Origin: Dactylorhiza incarnata | Lineage: Eukaryota; Streptophyta; Magnoliopsida; Asparagales; Orchidaceae | Length of the DNA stretch: 64,000 bases | Reading direction: 5' to 3' | Assembly (NCBI GenBank): GCA_033032865.1 | Contig: JAWHQI010000013.1 | Span: forward strand, 1,302,001 to 1,366,000 | Shown: piece after piece, positions 1 to 9,372 of the stretch | Layout of the letters: the number at the start of each line of letters is the position of its first letter | Position numbering within the stretch: position 1 is the stretch's first letter | Notes under the pieces: model-generated | Told to the model about the DNA's origin: nothing | Seen by the model: only the letters and a program-made list of their open reading frames with translations | The model's database searches: none | Made by a program: the position numbers and the translations under genes

Positions 1-560
1 TTGAGTCCAGGGTTCAGAAATTTGGAGAGGGGGAGGTGCTGTTAGAGCTGAGAGTGAGTTTTTCAAGTTGATGTTCATGTTTCTTAAGGCTTTCATGTTC
101 TCTTCCTTTTCAAATTCATGCAATGTTTTAATGTAATTTTCATGCACTAGTTTTCTCAAGTTTGTAATCTTTATTTTCCTTAGCCTTGCACTCTAAAATT
201 AAGGCTTGTAATAGTTCTTTGATTTTCAATAAAATTAGTTTTCTCTTTCATGTTCTCTTTCTCCTTAAGTAATTTCTTCCTTTTCATGCAATGTCAATCT
301 TTCTCTCCTTAGTTATATCTTTTTTTTGCAATGTCAATTTCTCTTTCTTTTCATGCAACGTTTAATCCTTTCATTTAGCTTGCAATTAGCTTTAATTTTA
401 GTTAAGCAAAAACAAACCAATCAAATTTTCGTCGATAAGATAATGACGATTTTCCTCGAAGTAGAAGTAATCAACGCGCCCCGTGGAATACGACCTTGAT
501 ATTCCTAAGTATTATATACTATAGACGATAAGGTACACTTGCCTTTATCGAATATAGTTT
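1..560 (+). other. LTR-like remnant, non-coding
   Basis: AT-rich stretch without a credible gene. A purine-rich run at 21-38 is followed by TGTTAG at 40, which looks like a polypurine tract running into an LTR start. AATAAAA at 228-234 could be an LTR polyadenylation signal. The segment around 479-550 (CCCCGTGGAATACGACCT and what follows) resembles the 3' part of plant Tat/Athila-type LTRs as I know them. No partner LTR lies in the window and no clear end is visible, so this is a tentative remnant. Confidence 0.3.
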
Positions 561-910
561 TGGAGAAAATCTCAAATCTTCACTAAATTTCAAAACTGAA
601 AAATCAATATCATTCGCGTATGTTGAACTAAATATGTCAAGTGAGTTCGTTGAGTATTAGTTAGAATTCGTTAAGTGCCTTTGATAATTCGTCCAGTGAT
701 CTCGTCGATTCGTCAAGTGTGTTGATAATTCGTTTAGTACTCTTGCCGAATATTTTGCTGGTTTTGACGAATTTTGTCTTGAGATTTGTCATACTTGGAA
801 TTTTCTGGGCTAATTTATAGCATCATATCGATCGTATATTAATGGTTGGGTAAGTATTTTGTTGATCAAATAAGTTGGAAACTTAACGAGCTAAAAATAT
901 ATTAAATGAT

Positions 911-1105
911 GTTGGGATGTGCACGTTGTGGTTTCTCCCCGGCACAGTACCATGTTTGTTGGGTTGTGCGTGTTGTGGTCTCTCCCTGACACAGTACCAT
1001 GTTTGTTGGGCTGTGCGCGTTGTGGTCTCTCCTCGACACAGTACGGTGTTTGTTGGGATGTCCGCATTGTGGTCTCTCCTCGACACAGTACCTCGCTTGT
1101 TGAGC
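911..1105 (+). repeat. 47-bp tandem repeat, about 4.2 copies
   Basis: GTTGGG or GTTGAG phrases start at 911, 958, 1005, 1052 and 1099, exactly 47 bp apart. Each unit carries TTGTGGT(T/C)TCTCC and a (G/A)CACAGTAC block. Short open frames across it on both strands are by-products of the repetition. It lies in presumed LTR sequence. Confidence 0.95.
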
Positions 1106-1144
1106 TGATCAGTCTCATTTATAATTGGTTAACAATCTTTAACA

Positions 1145-1146
<2 letters not shown>

Positions 1147-1184
<38 letters not shown>
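1147..1184. repeat. (AT)19 microsatellite
   Basis: An uninterrupted run of 19 AT units directly downstream of the 47-bp repeat block. Confidence 0.97.
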
Positions 1185-1186
<2 letters not shown>

Positions 1187-2088
1187 AACTCTATCTGCTC
1201 TTGGTTTTGAGATTGTTTGATTATAGATGCTTAGCTAGTGATTTCTTCTCTGTTCCTGTTGATTCCTTTGACTATTGTTGTTAGTTGTTCGTTATTCTCT
1301 GCCTACTTAGAGGTTTGTCTGGCTCTTTTTTTACCTTTTTTTTGCCACCCGCAACTTGTTTCCGAGGTGTTCTTTCTGTGAATGCCTAAGGTTCGGAGCA
1401 GTAGCAGGTTGGGTCATTAGAGCCAGTGTCTTCAGTGATGTGAGTTATTGCAGTCTTTTGTTTTCTTCCTCTTTGCTGTGAGGTATCTACTTCTTGTATG
1501 ACAGTTTAGACTTGTTTACTATGGGTTCGTGCCAGTTTGTTGACACCCATAGTGTTATTTCTAGTGTTTGACTACTTGCTAGCTTTTTTCTGCTATTACT
1601 TACTGTAGTTTATGTACTTGCTCTCTTGGAATGATTTATGTTAGGATGAATGCTAGGTACTTGAAATTATAAAAAGCTTGCATTCTAGCTTAGTTGCATG
1701 GCATTTCTTTTAACTGGAATTCACGCTATTTTCTTAGAGCAATAAAACTACCTTTTTACTTATATTAAATTTAGAGGTCTCATCTCCATGATATAATCAG
1801 CTAAGTCTCCATACTTATATAGGACAAAATGAAATATTTTTCCACTGCGTATATACTTTCACTTGTGGACTAGTTGATCCACCCGACTGAGGGACATGAC
1901 CAGTAAAACCTGAAAAATGCAAATTGTGAATTAACACATAAACTATAAGTCCTTTCATAAAATTAAATAAGAGGATAGTTTTTCCTGAACGTCTGCAGTT
2001 GTCCCCTTCACGTTGTGGCATCACGATCGCATATTTTCTCTCGCTCTGATAGTATTTTTAATACTGAGAAAATACGGGTTGCGAAAGT

Positions 2089-2104
2089 TGGTATCAGATG
2101 GAGG
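2089..2104 (+). promoter_or_regulatory. Candidate primer-binding site of chromovirus C1
   Basis: TGGTATCAGATGGAGG closely resembles the initiator Met-tRNA primer site used by most plant copia and chromovirus elements (TGGTATCAGAGC...). It would place the C1 leader at 2105-2181, 13264-13819 and 14915-14963, interrupted by S1 and by the solo LTR, before the gag ATG at 14964. Confidence 0.45.
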
Positions 2105-2396
2105 TTCGTCAACATGTTGGTCGGAAGATTATTTTATGAAAAGTTTTAGTTCTCGTGTCATTTCATTGCATACACACACTGTGAAAGTGCACAATGTGCC
2201 TCTGAGAATCCTCTAGAGGGGGAGGGGTGAATATAGATTCAAATAATTTTCTATTTTAACTGTACAAACAATAAAACTTACTAAGTTATTATGCACACAA
2301 ACAAAACCAAAGGCAGAATAATTAAGATAAAGATTGCTGAAAATGAAGTCTGAAAAAAATGGGGCAACACAGAAAATCACAGCACAGACACACAGA

Positions 2397-2404
2397 TTTT
2401 ATAG
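2397..2404 (-). promoter_or_regulatory. TATA box of S1 3' LTR
   Basis: The minus strand reads CTATAAAA. The same box, with the same neighbours, occurs at 11747-11755 in the 5' LTR and at 22334-22340 in S2, so it marks the U3/R border of this LTR family. Confidence 0.6.
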
Positions 2405-2465
2405 AGGTTCCCCAAAATATATGTACTCCCCTCTTCTACCACCTGGTAGGAATGCACACCTGTGC

Positions 2466-2622
2466 CAGAGTATTTTGATAAGGAGACTCTTGAACCAAAG
2501 ATCTTTTGATAAGAAGATCTTGAACCACAGATCTTTTGATAAGGAGACCTTAAACCACAGATCTTTTGATAAGGAGATCTTGAACCATAGATCTTTTGAT
2601 AAGGAGATCTTGAACCACTGAA
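2466..2622 (-). repeat. 30-bp tandem repeat in S1 3' LTR
   Basis: Five imperfect 30-bp units built on GATCTTTTGATAAGGAGATC, itself a short inverted repeat around AGATCT. The block recurs at 11815-11970 and 22139-22270 with changed copy number. The block lies downstream of the TATA box, in the presumed transcribed leader. Confidence 0.9.
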
Positions 2623-3345
2623 TCCTTTGGAAGAGGGATTCTTAAAACCCTTTTAAAGTTGAAGAAAAGGAGAAAGGAGAAGGAGAAGGAAAAGGTGAGA
2701 AGAAGAATTCTATTCTCAGAATTCCATTGAAGCCTTCCACTTCAAATTTTCCTTTTGCTGGATCTTGAAATGATGAACACTTGCTTATGATAGTGATAAT
2801 TTACTAGGGTTATAAGCTTTTATCCTTTCTGCTTTCTTCTGATTGAACTCTGGCTATTATGAGATATTGATTGAAGAGCAGCCTTCGGTTGTTCTGTTAT
2901 GAGAGAAAGAGAGAGAGAGAGCAGTTCTTGTTTTTCTGTCATTTAGGGTTGCAAGAAGGAGAGGAAGAAGAAGGAAGCCCTAATCGACAAGCCCCAGAAA
3001 ATAATGATCAATCCCCTATATTTCTCTCTGCTCTCTTCTTATTTATTTGTCCATAATTTAATTTTGAATCACTTTCCTCTTTTATTTTGTACTTAAAAGG
3101 TATTGGCCTTTGCAATTTCTCTTCCTTTCCTCATTTGTTCACGACCCATCCTCCAGCTATTTTGATCCTTTCCAAGAAAGCTTTTCTTGTCTTCTTTACT
3201 GCTCCTTTCTATTATAGGCAATAAATGAGCCAATGTAGAATGATCTTCAGTACTGTGGGACTTGAGAGAGAGTTCCAAAATGACAGCTGAAAAGGTTTCC
3301 TTTTCAGACTGTATTTGACATTTGGTCAATTTATCTTTCTCTCTT

Positions 3346-3728
3346 ATCGACGCACCTTCGAGTTCTTGTAAGAGCATCTTCGAAATCCTTCTTACTCTGA
3401 TTGAACCCTGATGTCGATGCTGCTTCGAGTTCTTATCGACGTAACCGTCGAGTTAAAGACTTGATTTTTAACTTCATTATCTGCGTTGAATTGTAGTTGA
3501 CGTTGCATCGACTTCAGATGGCTTCAACAGATTCTTCCTTCTGCGTTGAGTTGAAGTAAAAGTTGTGTCAACTTGTAATGATACTTCGACATACTCATTT
3601 CATCTACGTCATTATCCTTTCGACGTAGCGTCGACTTGATCTACTTTGACAGAGAGGTTGAGTTGCTTGGACTTCTAGTCTAAGTTACGTCGACATGAAG
3701 TCAAAGTTGCGTCGAATACCATTCGACG
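3346..3728. repeat. TCGACG-rich array in S1 3' LTR
   Basis: Dozens of short TCGACG, GTCGA and CGTCGA phrases, irregularly spaced by 8-30 bp and often in inverted pairs, in otherwise AT-rich DNA. It is homologous to 12664-13082 and 21038-21460. Confidence 0.85.
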
Positions 3729-3913
3729 CAATTGTTAACTCAACCCAATTTGTGCTTGTCTTGCTCTGGTCTTTACAGTCCAAGTTATTTGTGATATCCT
3801 AAGATATCTAATGACCAAATTACCCTCACTATACAATGGGTAATTAATACCTATGAGTTAAAATCACTTTTAGATAATTTGTTAAGTTAAATCCAAGGAG
3901 TTTTTCCTAACAA

Positions 3914-3924
3914 TCTCCCCCTAT
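3914..3924 (-). promoter_or_regulatory. S1 polypurine tract
   Basis: The minus strand reads ATAGGGGGAGA two bases before the 3' LTR start TGTTAGG. This is the expected primer site for plus-strand DNA synthesis. Confidence 0.85.
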
Positions 3925-4098
3925 TAATCTTAACAAATTTTACAGACTTGGTTAAAGTGGTTTTACACAATCTTTAATATAAGCAGAATTACATATAAGA
4001 TATCATAAACACAGAATAAATAACTAGATGTGCTGGTAAAAAGAAAAGCTTTTGATTAATACCAATAAGTGTTTATCCATGTTTACCCAAGGAAAAGT

Positions 4099-5603
4099 CT
4101 ACTTCCTTCCTTTAAGAAAAGTAGATAAGGCCTCATAGAACTTTCTGAATTTCCTTTGCACATATTTGAAGTTTGTAGGAGTAGCTTTCTCTGGATTCTT
4201 CTGTATTCTTTTATGACCCTTGAATAGCTTTTCCAGTTCAATTTCTGTTTCAGGGTGAACATCATTTATGTTGAAACCAAGATTAAGAACTTTAGTTGTC
4301 AACAGGTTTATGACCTCCAAGTCTAACTCCTCTGACTCAGAGTCTTTATCTGGATTTGGTACCACAAAGGTTGATTGTGGTTTACCAGAGGTTGAAGCAG
4401 TCTTGAACATAATGTTTTTCTTCTTTACATGCATATGTCCTCCTTTCTTTCTCTTTAGGGAAGGCTGCACTGCCTCCTCTGGATTGCATCCAATGCCCCC
4501 TCTATGAAGCTGCCCTACTTCATCTAACATTTTGGCTTGAGGGTTCTTTGCAGTATACTCCGTGGGATCAAACATGGTAGTTTTGATTGGGATTTCTTTT
4601 GCCATTTCTTTTTGTTCACAACCTCTTTTCCTCTTTGCAAAATATCAATAAACCTCTTTCTCTTTTCTTCAATCTCCTTTTGAGCTGTCTCATATTCATA
4701 CTTGTCTCTATCTCCAATCTAACCTAAAGCTTTGTATGGCCTTGGATCATTATATGTTTTCATTGTATTCTCTGGGATTTCAATATTCTTATATTTTTTG
4801 TAACAGGACTTGTCCTTTTTGAAATCCTTCCTTTGTTCTTTTGTATACCTTTCCCATAAAGGTATATTTCTACTTCTGAAGTTTCTTCCATGAACTCTCC
4901 CCCTGTATGGAGATCTTCCTCTGAAGATAAGTGTTGAGAGGATTGTCTTCGCTGCTGGAACTGGAGTAGATGGAGGCTGGACTGGAGGTGAATCAGCGGA
5001 AGGTAGATCTTGATCAGCCACCTTGACTAGAGATGGTGCTGTTGTAGATTATTCAGACAACACCCTGAATGAAAGTGCATCAGGAATGGATGTTTCAGTG
5101 TCCACATGGAGCTCCTGTGCTGCCTTTAAGTAGGCCTGATCATCTGAGATTAGGGGAATCTCCCCCTGAATTGAGGACTCCCCCTGTGTTGAAGGCATGA
5201 TCCTTGGAAGGGTTGGCTCCCCCTGAGTTGTTGAATATTCAAGCTGCAGCCTAGATGCAATGGCTGGCTCCCCTCCAGAGAAAAAAGAGAGTGTAATTGC
5301 TGTGGTGTACACTGAATCTTGAAGAGGTTTGGACACACCCCCTTGAGGAGACCTGCTGACAGATTTCTCCCCCTGCTGTATATTGTTGAGGAAAGATATA
5401 AAAGCATCAGCAGGGAGACTCACAAACCTTATTGTTTCATCGAGGTCTTTGATTTAAGCATTAAGATACTGAAGCTTTCGATGTTGAGCACTGAGCTTTC
5501 TATAACAATCTCTGGAGAAGTCAAGATAGAGAGAGCTGAAGTGAGAGAGAAGGATCTCTAGAGCTTGATCAACCACTTCAATAATAGCTTGATGAGATGC
5601 CAT
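4099..5603 (-). pseudogene. Accessory ORF downstream of S1 pol, broken
   Basis: From the ATG at 5603 to a stop at 4099 the minus strand reads as one decayed frame of roughly 500 codons, with about three stops (near 5453, 5049 and 4719) and at least one frameshift. It lies where some Sireviruses carry an env-like gene. I see no signal peptide or membrane segment. The product is hydrophilic, with repeated QGE/QGG phrases, an arginine-rich stretch (RGRSPYRGR at about 4900) and a lysine-rich C-terminal part. I do not recognise a family and propose no function. The CTCCCCCTG polypurine tracts fall inside the coding sequence and encode the QGE/QGG phrases. A strong acceptor-like signal ends 17 bp before the ATG, suggesting expression from a spliced RNA. 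Confidence 0.55.
4897..5375 (-). repeat. Multiplied polypurine tracts of S1
   Basis: Five exact CTCCCCCTG copies (minus-strand CAGGGGGAG) lie at 4897, 5160, 5178, 5217 and 5367, with further near copies (about 5270 and 5333). The terminal polypurine tract at 3914 shares the core. Multiplied polypurine tracts upstream of the 3' LTR are a reported hallmark of Sireviruses. Confidence 0.85.
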
Positions 5604-5620
5604 TATTGCCCTAAGAGTAC

Positions 5621-5690
5621 CTGCACGTAAACATAAAGAGAGACAAAGAAGGGAAAAAGGGAGAGCAAGAGGGAGAGAAATTCGAAAAGC
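5621..5690 (-). promoter_or_regulatory. Acceptor-like splice site before the S1 accessory ORF
   Basis: The minus strand shows a pyrimidine-rich tract of about 55 bases ending in TTTACGTGCAG, 17 bp upstream of the ATG at 5603. The homologous S2 position (41180-41246) keeps both the tract and the GTGCAG end, although the flanking bases have diverged. Confidence 0.5.
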
Positions 5691-5814
5691 ATAAGAGAAT
5701 CAAATGCCTAAGTTACTTTGAGTAGATGAAACGCCACAACTTAGGGTTATATTCAAAGCGACGTTGAAAAGAAAGCTGAACTCAGCGCGCCAAAATATGT
5801 CCTGGGCGAGCATT

Positions 5815-6005
5815 TTGTCAAGTCTACGGTACATCGAGATAAAGTCGACTTAGCGTCGAAATATAATCATCAATTATGATGTCGACGTAAGCGTCGATAT
5901 GTATTCGACGTTACGTTGAGTACTTTTCGACTGAGCTGTTCCATGATGCTCTCAAAGCTGACGTCGAGTTGAAGTCGACGGAATGTCGATTTGAATTCGA
6001 CACAG
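5815..6005. repeat. TCGACG-rich array after S1 pol
   Basis: Third type of position for the TCGACG/CGTCGA phrase in this family, in the non-coding gap between RNase H and the accessory ORF. The S2 homologue is at 40862-41060. Confidence 0.8.
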
Positions 6006-6048
6006 CTCTGATTAAATATGTATGTTTTCTTCAAAATCTTTACTATTT

Positions 6049-9000
6049 TTACCAACAATAACTTTCTATTGAAAATAGATCATTATACATAATAAGTGTG
6101 ACATAGAACACTCCATCAAGCATTCCCAGTGCATTGATCAAGAACTTGTGCTTTCTTTCATCAAGTGGCTTAGTGAAGATGTCAGCCCTTTGAGTGTCAG
6201 TAGATATATATTGAAGGTTGATCTTACCTTTCTCTACATTATCCCTAAGAAAGTGGTGCCTTATCTCTATGTGCGTAGTTCTGCTGTGAAGAACATGATT
6301 GGAAGCTATTGAAATAGCACTTGAGCTATCACAATATATTGTGGAATTGTCATGGGAAAAGTTGTAATCCAATAACTGATTTTGCATCCACAATATTTGT
6401 GAGCAGCACCTTCCTGCAGCTATGTACTCAACTTTAGCTGTAGAAGTGGAGACTGTGATTTGCTTCTTGCTAAACCATGAAATCAGTCTAGCACCCAGGT
6501 ACTGACATGTTCCTGATGCGCTTTTTTTATTCAGCCTGCATTCAGTATACTCTGCATCTTAATAGTCAATTAATTCAAATCCAGATTCAGCTGGATACCA
6601 TAAACCAAGTTCAGGTGTTCTCTTTGGATACCTGAGTATTCTTTTTACAGAGCTCATGTGTGATTCCTTTGGGTCAACTTGAAAACTAGCACATATACAT
6701 GTAGCAACCATTATATCAGGTCTGCTAGCTGTTAAGTAGAGAAGAGAGACAATGGCTGCTCTGTAAGTCTTCTGATCAAAGGACTTACCCTTTTCATCTC
6801 TATCCAAAACAACATTAGTAGCCATGGGGGTTTTCATAACAAAGGCATTCTCCATCCCAAACCTCTTGATGAGTTCTCTGGTATACTTGGATTGGGATAT
6901 GAAAACGCCATCAACATTTTGTCTTACTTGAAGACCAAGGAAATAGGATAATTCCCCCATGCTACTCATTTGAAATCTTGACTGCATTAGGTAAGCATAT
7001 CTTTTGCAGAGAGATTGATCTGTTGACCCAAATATAATATCCTCTACATATATTTGGACTAGTAATAGCCGATTCTTATGTGCTCTGGTGAAAAGTGTTT
7101 TATCTACTTTCCCTCTTTCAAAAGAGTGTTCCAGAAGAAAAGTGAATAGGGTCTCATACCAAGCTCTTGGAGCTTTCTAGAGACCATATAGTGCTTTTTC
7201 TAGCCTATACAAAAAAGAGGGAAAAATTGGATTGACAAAATCTGGTGGTTTCTCCACATACACTTCCTCTTGAAGAGTTCCATTGAGGAATGCACTCTTT
7301 ACATCCATCTGGTAGACTTTGATCCATATGTGGGCAGCATATGCCAGAAACATTCTGATGGCCTCTAGCCTTGCTACTGGAGCAAAATTCTGGTTAAAGT
7401 CAATCCCCTCCTCTTGCTTGTATCCATGGGCCACAAGTCTGGCCTTATTTCTGATTATGGATCCTGTTGAGTCCATTTTGTTCTTGAATACCCATATGGT
7501 GCCAATGACTGGGTAATTCTTTGGTCTTTCAACCAATATCCAAACCTTGTTCCTCTCAAACTGAGTCAGTTCTTCTTGCATAGCAGATATCCAGTGAGGA
7601 TCACTATCTACTTCATCAAACTTCTTGGGTACATATTGAGAGAGAAAGCATTGTAGCATTGTTTCATTTGTAAGCTGTCTCCTTGTCTTAACTCCCACTA
7701 TCAAGTCTCCTATAACTTGTGTTGGAGGATGATCTTTTTGAGTCATCCTGGATCTTGTTGAGTGATCTAGGAGATTCTCTTCTTCCTGAGGAATCACTTG
7801 TTCAGTGATAGTGAGAGCTTCATCCTCATTCACTGGAATGATTTCTGTTGCTGGCAGCTCGGGTGCTGTGATTTCCTCTTCACCTGCTGTAGAATCTTCA
7901 TCAGAATCAGTGTCAATCTTCTGTTTCCCCTTGTCTTTACACACTGATGAGTGGTCCATTATGGTTATCCTTTCAACTTGTTCTGCAAGATGATCTTCTT
8001 CCTGCAAAACTGTGTTGGTGGAAGTTTCCTTCCCCTTATATACCATGTTAGTTTCATCAAAAACTACATGTACAGACTCCTCAATTTTGAGAGAGCTTTT
8101 ATTATAGCACATATAGGCCTCTCTTGATGAAAAATATCCCATCATCAACCTTCTTGTCAAATTTGGCAAGATGTCTTTTCCCATTATTGAGGATAAAAAA
8201 AGTACACCCAAAAATCTTAAAGTAAGTGACTATAGGTGCCTTTCCCTTCAATAACCCATAGGGAGTCATTAACTTAGTCTTGTGAATGAGACTCCTATTC
8301 AGAACAAAGTTGGCAGTATTTACTGCCTCAGCCCAAAAGGACTTAGGCAAGTTGGACTCAGCCAATAATGTCCTTCCTAATTCAATTAGGGTTCTATTTT
8401 TTCCTTTCAGTCACCCCATTTTGTTCGGGGGGGGGGGGGGGGGGGGGGGGGTTCTAGGAGCTGAAAAGCTTTGTCTTATCCCTTCATCCTCACAAAATCT
8501 ACACATTAACTGATTTTCAAACTCAGTGCCATGATCACTTTTGATCACAGCAACCTGAGTGTTGAATTCAGATTGAATCTGTCTAATGAATCTTGAAGGT
8601 GTTAGACTTAGCTTTTAGAAAGAACACCCAGTTGAACCTTGAAAAGTCATCAACAATGACTAAAGTGTAAGTTTTACCTGCTAAGCTTTAGGTGGAGATA
8701 GGACCAAATAGGTCCATGTGCAACAGGAATAGGATTCTGGGTGAATCATTCTTACCAATTAGTTTGAATGATGCCTTGATCTTCTTTCCTAGTTGGCAGG
8801 CTCTATATGGATGATCTTTATTGAACTTACCAGTTGGTAAGCCCCTCACTAGGTTGAGCTTGGAGAGGTTGGCAATTGTCTTAAGATTAAGTTGACTAAG
8901 TCTCCTATGCCACATCTCACTATTTTCTAACTGGGAGTTGAATAAACAGATCTCAGATTTTGTGTACTCAAAGTCTACAACATAGACTTGACCCTTCCTA

Positions 9001-9330
9001 AGGCCAGTTAATACTACTTGGTCAATTCTAGAGCTAACTATATGATACAAGGACTTGGTAAATACAACTTTGTAATCCCCATCACACATATGGCTAATGT
9101 TAATCAGATTATGTTGAAGTCCTTCAACGTAAGCTACCTTAGAAAAGGAGACTTCCCCAATCCTGAGCAAACTATATCCTTTGGTTTGACTAGAGTGGGA
9201 ATTCCCAAAAATTACCTTAGGAGCATCCTTCCTTGGCCTTGAAATTCTCCAGCAGTTCTTTTGCTCCAGTCATATGCATGGAGCATCCACTGTCCAGATA
9301 CCACTCCTGGTTTGTGGTTGGACAGTCTCC
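6049..9330 (-). pseudogene. S1 pol (protease, integrase, RT, RNase H), broken
   Basis: In minus-strand order: protease motif DSGCS (9280-9294); the pre-integrase HHCC domain with WHRRLSQLN near 8930; the integrase core with DDFSRF near 8635 and the NGVTERK block near 8405; RT from about 7600 ([13 protein letters not shown]); the MGELSYFLGLQV block near 6950; and RNase H ending with ADIFTKPLDE near 6160. This is the copia order, with integrase before RT. Lesions include a deletion in the integrase core near 8600, a 25-base G run at 8427-8451 in the integrase, a stop at about 7177 and several frameshifts. The RT catalytic box reads YVED (codons 7039-7050), whereas S2 has the usual YVDD. The gene is not functional. 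Confidence 0.9.
8427..8451. repeat. 25-base G homopolymer inside S1 integrase
   Basis: At the matching place S2 has only four C residues (ACTCCCCAAC near 38425). The run is therefore an expansion of a short CCCC tract in this copy, or an assembly error. Confidence 0.9.
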
Positions 9331-9372
9331 CTTATGCACATGAAATTAACCAATAGTATAGGCCCTCATATG

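Larger units (their letters stand above)
561..2087 (+). other. Candidate 3' part of the C1 5' LTR, non-coding
   Basis: No gene is seen here. The stretch ends at a Met-tRNA-type primer site at 2089, which is where a 5' LTR should end. Repeated TTCGTC/TTTGTC phrases at 640-780 recall the last visible part of the C1 3' LTR (20740-20850). That LTR copy is cut off by S2 at 20855, so the two cannot be aligned directly. The stretch contains a 47-bp tandem repeat and an AT microsatellite. The assignment is an inference. Confidence 0.35.
2182..3912 (-). repeat. S1 3' LTR (1731 bp)
   Basis: On the plus strand it begins TGAAAGTGCAC and ends CCTAACA. The partner copy is at 11534-13263. It carries a 30-bp tandem repeat, a TATA box and a TCGACG-rich array. 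The CCTCTAGAGG palindrome near its left end is also present in S2. Confidence 0.93.

Noticed and set aside
919..1284. 121-codon frame with Cys/Val-rich repeats
   Set aside because: Runs across the 47-bp tandem repeat and the AT microsatellite; no protein signal.
2334..2621. 95-codon frame with repeated HRSFDKEIL
   Set aside because: Produced by the 30-bp LTR repeat (ten codons per unit); not a gene.
4099..5603. Envelope gene in S1
   Set aside because: The position fits, but no signal peptide or transmembrane segment is visible, so I left it as an unnamed accessory ORF.
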